A stretch of DNA of 64,000 nt, taken from positions 843,501-907,500 of the forward strand of contig NZ_CP120635.1 of NCBI RefSeq assembly GCF_021353295.2. The letters are read 5' to 3'. The position numbers and the translations under genes were made by a program. The notes beneath the pieces are model-generated. The model saw only the letters and a list, made by a program, of their open reading frames with translations, was not told the origin of the DNA and made no database searches. Positions 1 through 9,700 of the stretch are shown piece after piece; position 1 is the stretch's first letter, and the number at the start of each line of letters is the position of its first letter. This DNA is from Pseudodesulfovibrio thermohalotolerans (GTDB taxonomy: Bacteria > Desulfobacterota > Desulfovibrionia > Desulfovibrionales > Desulfovibrionaceae).

Positions 1-310
1 CCAGCAGGAGCAGGGTCTTGGTGTACCGCTTGCCCGCGCGGGCCACGATGTAGGCGAAGGGGTATCCGATCACCAGGCACAGCAGGGTGGCCGTGGCCGC
101 CATGGTAATGGAGTCGGCCAGCATGGAGCCCAGGGCGGGCCGGAGCAGCTCGTGATAGCTCTCGAAGGAGAAGACGGGCTCGATGAGTTTGTCCGGGTGG
201 CGCTTGAGGAAGCTAACCCCCAGGAGCATGAGCGTGGGCACGGCTCCGAACAGGAACATCCAGCCGAGCACGCCGGTGACGACCAGTCGTTTGAACAGGC
301 TATCCTTCAT
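1..310 (-). CDS. potB: Spermidine/putrescine ABC transporter permease PotB, N-terminal part (runs off the left edge)
   Basis: Inner-membrane permease of a polyamine ABC importer; only the first ~103 residues are inside the window. The protein begins MKDSLFKRLVVTGVLGW and continues with a hydrophobic first membrane segment (residues ~10-30), a periplasmic stretch containing PVFSFESYHELL, and a second membrane region (TMAATATLLCLVIGYPFAYIVA), the arrangement of PotB/PotC-type permeases. Its ATG lies inside the last codons of potA (11-nt overlap), so the two are translationally coupled. The substrate is inferred from this family and the PotA neighbour; other small cationic compounds are possible. 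Confidence 0.8.
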   Translation of the reverse strand, partial: MKDSLFKRLVVTGVLGWMFLFGAVPTLMLLGVSFLKRHPDKLIEPVFSFESYHELLRPALGSMLADSITMAATATLLCLVIGYPFAYIVARAGKRYTKTLLLL

Positions 311-1418
311 GGGGCAGGACCACCTCCCATCCCTCGAACCAGCCCACGGCCACCCGGTCGCCCGAGTGGAAGTAGAGGCTTTCGCTGTCTTCGTCGAAAA
401 ACTCCGTGACCAGGATGCGCTTGCCGTCATCCAGGGTGATGTCCACGTCGTAGGTGGCGCCCCGGTAGCAGGTGCCGTCCACGGTGCCGTTGAGCAGGGC
501 CTTGGCGAACTTGTCGGCCAGGTCCGGGGATTCTTCCAGGTCCTTCATGACCTCCACGCGGAAATCCTCGGGACGCAGGAGCACATGCACGCGGTCCCCG
601 TCCGCGAATTCGCGGCGGGCCTTGACCAGCACGGACGCGCCCTCCACCTCGGCGGTGTAGCTCTCGCCCCTGCGGCCGGTGATGGTCCCTTCCAGAACGT
701 TGATCTCGCCGACGAACCGGGCCACGTAGAGGTTGGCCGGTTCCTCGTAGATTTCACGCGGGGTGCCCACCTGTTCGATGCGCCCGTCGTTCATGACCAC
801 CACGCGGTCGGACATGGTGAACGCCTCCTCCTGGTCGTGGGTGACGAGGACGAAGGTGATCCCCAGGGTTCGCTGGAGGTCCTTGAGCTCCTTCTGCATC
901 TGCTTGCGCAGCCTGTAGTCCAGGGCGGACATGGGTTCGTCCAGGAGCAGGAGTCGGGGCTTGTTGACGATGGCCCGTGCGATGGCCACGCGTTGCTGTT
1001 GGCCGCCGGAGAGTTCCGAGGGCATCCGTTTGCCCATGGAGGACAGAAAGACCTGTCGAAGGGCTTCGTCCACGGTGCGTCGGAGTTCGGCCTCGGGGGT
1101 TCCGGATATGCGCAGCCCGAAGGCCACGTTGTCAAAGACGTTCATGTGCGGGAACAGGGCATAGCTCTGGAACACGGTGTTTATGGCCCTTGATTCGGGC
1201 GGCACGCCCTTGACCGAGCGGCCGTCCAGCTCCACCCGGCCGAGGTCGCATTCCTCGAATCCGCCGAGAATGCGCAGGAGGGTGGTCTTGCCGCACCCGG
1301 ACGGGCCGAGCAGGGTGATGAACTCGCCGTCCATGATGGACAGAGAGATGTTTTCGACGGCGGTCTCCCCTTCAAAGGACTTGGTTACGCTGTCCAGATT
1401 GGCGACAGGTTGCGACAT
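300..1418 (-). CDS. potA: Polyamine ABC transporter ATP-binding protein PotA
   Basis: ATPase subunit (372 aa) that powers polyamine import with PotB/PotC on the cytoplasmic face. Walker A GPSGCGKTTLL, signature LSGGQQQR, Walker B LLLLDEPMSALD and the switch His region LVTHDQEEA are all present, followed by a C-terminal TOBE region (residues ~280-370). The start MSQPVANLD is chosen because GAGGAG precedes it at proper distance; the frame is open 15 nt further upstream. potB overlaps its end. The acyltransferase gene upstream on the same strand overlaps its first 34 bases in another frame, an unusual arrangement for pot operons. Confidence 0.9.
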   Translation of the reverse strand: MSQPVANLDSVTKSFEGETAVENISLSIMDGEFITLLGPSGCGKTTLLRILGGFEECDLGRVELDGRSVKGVPPESRAINTVFQSYALFPHMNVFDNVAFGLRISGTPEAELRRTVDEALRQVFLSSMGKRMPSELSGGQQQRVAIARAIVNKPRLLLLDEPMSALDYRLRKQMQKELKDLQRTLGITFVLVTHDQEEAFTMSDRVVVMNDGRIEQVGTPREIYEEPANLYVARFVGEINVLEGTITGRRGESYTAEVEGASVLVKARREFADGDRVHVLLRPEDFRVEVMKDLEESPDLADKFAKALLNGTVDGTCYRGATYDVDITLDDGKRILVTEFFDEDSESLYFHSGDRVAVGWFEGWEVVLPHEG

Positions 1419-2530
1419 GTATCTCCTCGACATGTGGACGCCGGACAGGCGCTATCTGATCTGGACCGCGGGCTGAAGGACAGCTCGGCGGCCGGGACGG
1501 GAAGCGTATGGCGGCGGCGCAATTTGGTTTTCAGGGACTCGATGCCCGAGTTGAACAGGAAGTGGACCGCAACGGAGGCCGCCAGCGCGGCGGCCAGAAT
1601 GAGCCATCCATCGGGCTCATCCGCGTAGGTCTCGAACAGGGCGATGACGATGTAGTGCAGCAGGTAGAACGGGTAGCTGAGCTTGCCCGCGAATCTGTCC
1701 AATTGTAACCGTTTGAAGCCTCTAAAGACAAGAGGAAGCGTCAACAGGGTCGCCGCGGGCAGAAAAAACGGGAGCAGGGGCTTGGCGACGAGGCCGCCCG
1801 ACAGGATCAGCGCGGCCAGGGCCGGAAAGAAACAGTAGTCGAACCACCGGGGGGCGGCGGGTAGCTGCCTGTGGACGCGGTAGGCCAGAATCCCGCCGGC
1901 AAAGAGCCAGAATTCCAAAGGGAAAAAACGTTTGAAAAAAACGACTTCGGCCAGACCGGAATTCAATATCGCGAGCTTGAGCGCCAGACTGGCTCCCAAA
2001 AGGGACAGGAGTGTCCGGGTGCGCAGCCTGACCAGGAACGGGGCCAGGGCGTAGAAGGTGAGTTCCAGCGAAAGGGACCACCCCTGGATGAGCGGCGCGT
2101 CGGACCACATGGCGGCGCGGCTGTCGGTCACGAAGCCCAGGCCTCCTTCGGGAAGCCTGGTCAGGCTGAACAGCATCTCCTGCCCGAAGGTGACGGCCGA
2201 GGTCCAGGCCATGATCGCGAAGGCGGCCGGATCGGCCAGGATGGAGCGCAGGGTTTCCCGGTTGGTCATGGAGTGTATGTCCAGACCGGCGAGGAGCCCC
2301 AGGCTGATCGTCACCGCCAGGACGTACATGGGGTAGAGCGTCAGGAAACGGCTCAGGTAGAAGGATCGCGCGGTGTCGTAGGACTTGTCCAGGACAAGAG
2401 CCATGTAGAAGCCGGAGATGGCGAAGAAGGTCAGCACCGCTTCATGGCCGTTGGCCAGGGGGGAGTGCTCCAAAGTGGGAAAATGGGAATTGAAGACCGC
2501 AAAGGCGAGCAGCAGGCGAATGAAGCCCAT
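1385..2530 (-). CDS. Acyltransferase 3 family membrane protein (OatA/OafB-like)
   Basis: Integral membrane acyltransferase of 381 aa, predicted to move acetyl or other acyl groups onto cell-surface carbohydrate. The N-terminus carries the family signature region (NSHFP at residues ~14-18, then AVLTFFAISGFYMALV and YLSRFLTLYPMYV), followed by about ten hydrophobic segments. The usual catalytic His lies in the NSHFP segment. GGGAGG precedes the ATG. Its last 11 codons overlap the start of potA, so it is cotranscribed with the polyamine transporter, although a functional link is not obvious. Acceptor substrate unknown. Confidence 0.8.
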   Translation of the reverse strand: MGFIRLLLAFAVFNSHFPTLEHSPLANGHEAVLTFFAISGFYMALVLDKSYDTARSFYLSRFLTLYPMYVLAVTISLGLLAGLDIHSMTNRETLRSILADPAAFAIMAWTSAVTFGQEMLFSLTRLPEGGLGFVTDSRAAMWSDAPLIQGWSLSLELTFYALAPFLVRLRTRTLLSLLGASLALKLAILNSGLAEVVFFKRFFPLEFWLFAGGILAYRVHRQLPAAPRWFDYCFFPALAALILSGGLVAKPLLPFFLPAATLLTLPLVFRGFKRLQLDRFAGKLSYPFYLLHYIVIALFETYADEPDGWLILAAALAASVAVHFLFNSGIESLKTKLRRRHTLPVPAAELSFSPRSRSDSACPASTCRGDTCRNLSPIWTA

Positions 2531-2619
2531 GGCGTTACCTCCCTCTCCGGGAAACCGGACCAGTATGGGCCGGTGGGGTGCACGGTGCGGACAAGGCCGC
2601 CGCGGACCGCCTCAAGCGC

Positions 2620-3264
2620 TCAGCCGTTGACCTCGAAGGGGGCGTGCTTGGGGTGATCCGGCGGGACTGCGGACAATACGGCCGGAGTGTGGCGGCACAG
2701 GGCCGCGACGGACTGGTACGGCTCCTCGCCGCAGAAGTAGGCGCGCAGCCGTTGCCGGGTCTCGGCGTCCATGTGGGCCATGAGCGGTTGGGACACGTCG
2801 GCCGTGCGGCTCAGCGCGTCCCGAATCCGCTCGTCCCAGACCGCGTGGAAGCGTTTCAGGTCGTCGGGGCGCAACTGTTTGCGGCAGCGGGTGCAGCCGC
2901 AGGCCAGGGGAATCTCGCGTCCCAGGTCGAACAGGCCGTATTCCTCGCAAATTTCCTGGCCCCGCCAGATGTCCCGCACGGCGATTTCAAAGCCGTAGGC
3001 CGTGGCCAACACGTTGCAGTCGCAGCGGTGGTTGACGTAGCGCGCGTTGTCCCTGCTCACGATGTGCACGCCGGTTTCGTCGGCGTAGGCCGTTTTGCCG
3101 GGCCTTTCGGCTGGGCCGGGCCGGTTGGAGCGACGGGCCACATAGGCCGCTTCCAGCCGGTCGCGGACATAGACAATGGTACCGCGCGGTATGTCGGCGG
3201 TAGCGAATACGCCGTACCCCGTGGCGGGGTCGACGAAACGTACTTCGGTCTTTGGATGCATCAT
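2620..3264 (-). CDS. SET domain-containing protein (putative protein-lysine methyltransferase)
   Basis: A 214-aa protein built mainly of a SET domain. Visible signatures are GYGVFATADIPRGTIVY near the start, the NH motif in RYVNHRCDCNV (residues ~78-88) and GQEICEEYGLF (~102-112), followed by a post-SET-like Cys cluster CGCTRCRKQL. SET enzymes transfer methyl from S-adenosylmethionine to lysine; the bacterial substrate is unknown. The gene is separated from the downstream acyltransferase by ~90 bp on the same strand and may form its own unit. Two adjacent ATGs (3264 and 3261) could serve as start. Confidence 0.8.
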   Translation of the reverse strand: MMHPKTEVRFVDPATGYGVFATADIPRGTIVYVRDRLEAAYVARRSNRPGPAERPGKTAYADETGVHIVSRDNARYVNHRCDCNVLATAYGFEIAVRDIWRGQEICEEYGLFDLGREIPLACGCTRCRKQLRPDDLKRFHAVWDERIRDALSRTADVSQPLMAHMDAETRQRLRAYFCGEEPYQSVAALCRHTPAVLSAVPPDHPKHAPFEVNG

Positions 3265-3319
3265 GGGCAGTCACCGTCCCTGCTGGACAGGGGGACGTTT
3301 TCGGCTTCTTCCGGGCCGT

Positions 3320-3592
3320 TTACCAATCCTCGTCGGTATCGTAGTCGATGTCGTCTTCCAGGGTGTAGTTGCGCACCTTGATGCGCAGCTCATCATCGTT
3401 TTCGGTGACCACGCCTTCGGCCGTGACCCACCTGTCAAGGAATTCGATCAGGCTTTCTCCGTTCTCGTCGGGTTCGACGATGAATTCCTCCTCGCCGTCC
3501 ACGAGCAGAATGATGCCGGATACCGTTTCGTTATCCCACCCCAAGGGCAGCACCTGCCCGAACAGGGAATCCTCATACACGTCAGTAGCCAT
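3320..3592 (-). CDS. Small acidic hypothetical protein
   Basis: A 90-aa, strongly acidic cytoplasmic protein (ends DDIDYDTDEDW) with no signal peptide and no membrane segment. I chose ATG 3592 (MATDVYEDSL) because AGGAG lies 8 nt upstream; a GTG nine bases earlier is also in frame. It lies 11 bp after the GNAT gene on the same strand and is probably cotranscribed. I do not recognise the family; the pattern of alternating hydrophobic and acidic residues suggests a small beta-rich fold, but no function can be assigned. Confidence 0.6.
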   Translation of the reverse strand: MATDVYEDSLFGQVLPLGWDNETVSGIILLVDGEEEFIVEPDENGESLIEFLDRWVTAEGVVTENDDELRIKVRNYTLEDDIDYDTDEDW

Positions 3593-3603
3593 TTCTCCCA
3601 CTC

Positions 3604-4167
3604 CTATTGGTATTGATTTTCCACGTCGTCTTCGTCGATGAGCAGGCGGTAGACGAGACCGCCATCCATTGGAATGAATTGTTTGCAGAACCTGTGCTGC
3701 AACGAGAAATCGTTGGCTTCGTAAAAACGGTGCGCGTTCTCGAAGGCCCGGCCTTCGCCGGTCTCCAGGAATATGGAGCGTCCCGTTTCGCGGGCCACCC
3801 TTCGAATCATTTCGGACACCAGGGCCGAGCCGATGCCCAGTCTTCGGAATTCGGGGTCCACGGTGATGCCGTAGAGTTCGAACTCGCCGGGCCAGTGCAG
3901 GATCGGGCCGTAGCAGAGGAACCCGATGATCCGGCTTCCCTCGGCGTCTTCGATTTTTGCAACGAGGAAGGTCTGTGCCTCCTCCCCGTTGCCGTAGGCG
4001 CAGTCCCAGGCCATGTCCTCGGCGGACATCATCGCGTCCGAAGAAAACAGCCCGCTTGAGGCTGCCATGTTCAGGACGGTTTCCACGTCCTCGGGCGTGA
4101 TGCCGGTGGAGATGCGGACTTCCCGCATTTCCTCGGAAGCGTCTTCATTTCTGGTTGTCGTGTCCAT
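3604..4167 (-). CDS. GNAT family N-acetyltransferase
   Basis: A 187-aa GCN5-related acetyltransferase that would move acetyl from acetyl-CoA to an amine. The acetyl-CoA loop is visible as FRRLGIGSALVSEMIRRV (residues ~107-124, Q/RxxGxG/A type), preceded by the beta-strand ELYGITVDPEF and followed by the usual ENAHRFYEANDF. The substrate is not predictable. It is followed closely by the small acidic gene on the same strand. No clear ribosome site precedes the chosen ATG; an internal ATG at 4128 is an alternative start. Confidence 0.8.
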   Translation of the reverse strand: MDTTTRNEDASEEMREVRISTGITPEDVETVLNMAASSGLFSSDAMMSAEDMAWDCAYGNGEEAQTFLVAKIEDAEGSRIIGFLCYGPILHWPGEFELYGITVDPEFRRLGIGSALVSEMIRRVARETGRSIFLETGEGRAFENAHRFYEANDFSLQHRFCKQFIPMDGGLVYRLLIDEDDVENQYQ

Positions 4168-4195
4168 GGTGGTTCCGAATCCGCTGTGGGAGCAG

Positions 4196-4546
4196 TCAGG
4201 CGAGACGGTCTGTCCGCCCGCCGGGTTGTGCGTTCATGGATGTATAGTTCATGGACGAGGTGTCGCCGACGACCTGAATGGAATCGACGTTGATGGTGTC
4301 GATGCCAAGCGAGTTGGAGGCCGTGCCGGTGACTTCGCAAGTCCTGCCTTCCAATGTGCCGGGGTCCTGGCTTACGCCCAGGAGCAGATACTCGGTGTCG
4401 CCGTTTTTGATGACCAGGCCGAAATTCGTGTTGACCACCAGGCCCCAGACGGTGATGGGGCCGTCGGCGGCGGAGGCCGCGCCGGTCAGGACGGGAGAGA
4501 CGCAGAGGGCCATGGCCAGCAGCAAGGGAAACAGTAATTTTCGCAT
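4196..4546 (-). CDS. Small exported hypothetical protein
   Basis: A 116-aa protein with a classic Sec signal peptide (MRKLLFPLLLAMALCVSPV, cleavage likely after ASA at residue ~27), so it is exported to the periplasm. The mature part (VWGLVVNTNFGLVIKNGDTEY, GRTCEVTGTA) resembles a small beta-barrel or OB-like domain with a single Cys. AGGA precedes the ATG. Only 3 bp separate it from the upstream gene ending at 4550, indicating an operon. No known family is recognised with confidence. Confidence 0.6.
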   Translation of the reverse strand: MRKLLFPLLLAMALCVSPVLTGAASAADGPITVWGLVVNTNFGLVIKNGDTEYLLLGVSQDPGTLEGRTCEVTGTASNSLGIDTINVDSIQVVGDTSSMNYTSMNAQPGGRTDRLA

Positions 4547-4549
4547 GGG

Positions 4550-4822
4550 TTATCCTGATATGTTGTTTTCCACGGGCGCGAAACTGTCCACGACCATGGA
4601 CTCCACCCCGCATTCCTTGCGGACTACGCCGGTGAAAATCGCCTCCGTCCTCGTCAGTGAGAGGAGGGTCGGGAGGCTCTTGAAGTTCTCCACGAGAATT
4701 TCCCGCTCGTTCTTGCAGGCTATCAGCACCTCGGTCACCCGGAACTGCTCGTCCCACTGTCTGGGGACCAACGTTCCTCTGACGATGACCGTGTCTTGCT
4801 GATGGCGTTTATCTTGCGGCAT
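4550..4822 (-). CDS. Small hypothetical protein, possible OB-like fold
   Basis: A 90-aa soluble protein (MPQDKRHQQDTVIVRGTLVP...) without signal or membrane segment. Its layout VIVRGTLVP / RVTEVLIACKNEREILVEN / AIFTGVVRKE is that of a small five-strand barrel similar in outline to the following exported protein; this is only a visual impression. It is first in a short operon with the exported protein (3-bp gap). Function unknown. Confidence 0.5.
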   Translation of the reverse strand: MPQDKRHQQDTVIVRGTLVPRQWDEQFRVTEVLIACKNEREILVENFKSLPTLLSLTRTEAIFTGVVRKECGVESMVVDSFAPVENNISG

Positions 4823-5094
4823 GAAACTTCTCTACCTGGTGGTTTTGAAGTGACGGGAAAGCATGGAGTGTGCCAATAACGTAATTACTCGAAATATATT
4901 GGTAAAATGCGTTTTGGGCCTGACACTGATCGGAACTGTTTGTTCTTCTTTGTGGTCAGATGCGGGAAAAACGGAGTGAAACAGGTGGTCAACGGGCTGT
5001 GACGGGGATCGACCGTTGTTGATATATCTTGTGTTTTCAGCATATTAAAATGAATTAGGAATGTTTTATTCCGGTTGTCTGCAATGCGGAAGTA
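4823..5094. other. Intergenic region, AT-rich, no gene seen
   Basis: This 272-bp stretch separates two minus-strand genes and is clearly more AT-rich than its flanks. It presumably holds the promoter of the 4822 gene. I see no tRNA, no good hairpin terminator for the response regulator and no convincing reading frame. Confidence 0.5.
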
Positions 5095-6495
<1,401 letters not shown>

Positions 6496-6617
6496 GGCGG
6501 CTTGGTCTCCAAGCCACCTTTTACTTCGATGCCGCAATTGAGACAATTCAAATCTGTGCCTCCGGCGGCCTTGGAAAGGGAGTTTTTCGGCAGAAGCGGA
6601 AAGGATGGCATCCCTTG

Positions 6618-6663
6618 AGGGCTTTCCCCATCGCGCGATCGGTTGCGCTCTGAGGAAAGCCCT
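6618..6663. repeat. Inverted repeat with 10-bp arms between glycogen operon and response regulator
   Basis: AGGGCTTTCC at 6618-6627 pairs with GGAAAGCCCT at 6654-6663 around a 26-nt loop that contains a CGCGCG run. No U-tract follows on either strand, so it is not a typical intrinsic terminator. It could attenuate readthrough from the glycogen operon into the response regulator gene. Confidence 0.45.
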
Positions 6664-6703
6664 TGGGGGCGGGGGTGCGGAAGTCTTTTCGGCGACGGAC
6701 GCC

Positions 6704-9700
6704 TCAGCTCCAGCGGATCAACCTGGGGTCGCATTTCCCGGCGAGTCCCGGATGCGCGGGGAGTACGCGGACGCCGTAGCGGACGGGACCGGACTCGTCG
6801 GGGCTGTACTTGGCCCGGTAGAGCAGCGTGGTCCCCTCGCTGTGCTTCAGTTCCATGGGGATGCAGGCGATAATGGTCTCCTCGTCGGGCGTGGCGGCCA
6901 CGAATTCCGCCAGGATTTCCTCGGTCAGGAGCTGTCCCCGGTCAACCTTGGCGGTCACCGTCAGTTCGTTGCCCAGCCGGAAGACGTCGCCGTTGATGCC
7001 CTCCACCTGGACTTCGCGGATGTTCACCGTGGCGAACCGGCCGGGGATGCGCATACGCCATTCACCCAGCCGTTGCGCGAGTTCGTTGTTGTTCTTCTCC
7101 CGCGCGGCGGACAGCCTGATGGCGGGCAGGTACATGTCGTCGATGTAGTCCCGGACCATGCGGTGGGTGCCGTATTGCCGGAAGGCTGTCCGCATGGACG
7201 CCTTCATGCGGGCGAGCCAGGCATGGGGCACGCCGTCTCCGTTTCGGTCGTAGAATTCGGGGACCACCTCGGATTGGAGGGTGGCGTAAAGGTTGTCCGC
7301 GTCCACGATGTCCTGGTTGACCTGGCTTTCGTAGACCAGGCCGCTGCCCACGGCCCAGCCGTTGGTGCCGTCGAACGCCTCGTCCCACCAGCCGTCCAGT
7401 ATGGAGCAGTTGGGCACGCCGTTGGCCGCGGCCTTCATGCCGCTGGTGCCGCTGGCCTCCATGAGCCGGGTGGGGTTGTTCAGCCAGACGTCCGCGCCGG
7501 ACACGAGCAGCCTGGCCAGGCGGATGTCGTAGCTTTCCAGGAAGATGACCCGGCCCAGGAAGTCGTCCTGCTTGGCCAGTCGGCAGATGAGGTTGATGTA
7601 GCTCGCCCCCATGGTGTCCGCCGGGTGGGCCTTGCCCGCGAAGATGACGTTCACCGGCCGGTCCTCGCTGCACAGGATTTCCTTGATCCGTTGCAGGTTG
7701 TGGAAGAGCAGGGTGGGCCGCTTGTAGGCCGTGCACCGCCGGGCGAAGCACAGCGTCAGGTGGTCGGGATTCAGGGTCTTCAGGAAGGCTTGCAGTCGGT
7801 TGGGCGGTTCGCCTTCCCGGGTCCACTGGGTGGAGATGGATCGCCGGACCTCGTCGTACAGGCGGTGCTTGAGGGAAACATGGGTGTCCCATAACCGCCG
7901 GTCGTCCAGATTGCCCAGGCCGTCCCACTCGTTCCGCTCGATGAGCGCGCGGTGCACGGACAGGCTGCATGATTCCTCGATCTCGTGCCGGACGCGCTCG
8001 TCCAGCCAGGAGGGGATATGCACGCCGTTGGTCACGTGATCCACCGGGACCTCGCTCAGGATGAAGCCGCGCCACAGGTTCTGCCACATGCGCCTGGACA
8101 CGTCGCCGTGCAGGCTGGAGACGCCGTTGCGCCTGCATGAGAGTTGGAGGGCCAGCACGGTCATGTTCAGGTGGTCCGCCTCCTCGGCGTAGATGTGCCC
8201 GAGGTTCCACAGCCCTTCCCAGGGCACGCCCATTTCATCGGCGAAGCCGCGGAAGTAGTTCTCCACCAGGGATTTCTCGAACCGTTCGTTGCCCGCCGGG
8301 ACCGGGGTGTGCATGGTGAACACGGTGTTGCCCCGGACGATCTCCTTGGCCGTGGCGAAGCTCACGCCGTCAAGGATCATGAGTTGGCGGATGCGTTCGA
8401 AGAGCAGGAAGGCGGAGTGGCCCTCGTTGAGGTGGAAGACCGATGGGACGACTTCCAGGGCGGTGAGCAGGCGGACGCCGCCCACCCCGAGAACGATCTC
8501 CTGTTCGATGCGCCCCTTGGAGGTGGGGTCGTAGAGTTTGGAGGTGATGTCCCGGTCCGAGCGGGAGTTTTCGACCACGTCCGTGTCGAGCAGGTAGAGC
8601 CTGGCGCGGCCTACGTGGACTTCCCATATCTGGGCAAAGACCGTGCGGCCCGGCAGGTTCAGGGTTATCATGACCTTTTCCCCGTCCTTGTGCAGCGGGG
8701 TGATGGGCATGGTGGCGAAGTCGTTCTCCCGGTACTCTACCACCTGGTCGCCGTTGCCGTTGATCCGCTGGTGGAAGAAGCCGTTCTTGTAGAGCAGGGA
8801 GATGCCGATGAAGGGCAGGTTCAGGTCGCTGGCCGACTTGATATGGTCGCCGGAGAGCAGGCCGAGGCCGCCGGAATAAACCGGGATGGATTCGTGCAGG
8901 CCGAACTCCATGGAGAAGTAGGCCACCGGATTCTTCCAGGTGATGCCCTGCACGTTGGCCGTCCGGCTTTCGGCCATGTAGGCGTCGAAGCGTTCCAGGA
9001 CGGTCTTGAGCCGTCCCATGAATTCGGAATCGTCGGCCAGCTCCTTCAGCCGGTCGGTGCGCATGGTGTTGAGGAAGAGGTCCGGGTTGTGGCCGCTCGC
9101 GTGCCACTTGTCCGCGTCCATCCATTCGAACAGTTCCTGGGAGTCGCGGTGCCAGACCCACCAGAGGTTTTCGGCGAGGTCGCGCAGCCTGGCGAGGGGC
9201 GCGGGCAGCTCCGTGACCACGGTGAAGGCGCGGAGCCGGGGCTGGGTGGTGTTCACGCCGGAGAAGCTGATCTCGGTGCCGGGCGCGGCGGCCATGCGCT
9301 GCACGCCCGCGATGCGCTCGGTGCGGATGTCCGCCGCGTGCCCGTACGCCTCCAGGTAGCGGGGGTAAAAGTGGGTCCAGGTGGCCTCTTCGGCGATGCT
9401 CCTGGCTTCGGCGCTACGGGCGGTTCGTTCTTCCGGGGACCATCGGGTGAAATCGGCCAGGAAGCGGGCCAGGTTCTCCCGGGCGGTCTCGTAGTCGTCG
9501 TCCAGCCGGTTGAGGACGTGCACCCCGGGGTGGCCCTGCGGGTGCTTCTCCATAACCCATTGTCCGAATCCGGCCCGGTCGGAGGTGACTGTGGGCACGG
9601 CGAACGCCGCGCTTTCCATGGGGGTGTAGCCCCACGGCTCGTAGAAGGAGGGAAAGACGGTCAGGTCCATGCCCGCCAGCGCGTCGTAGTATTCCAGGTT

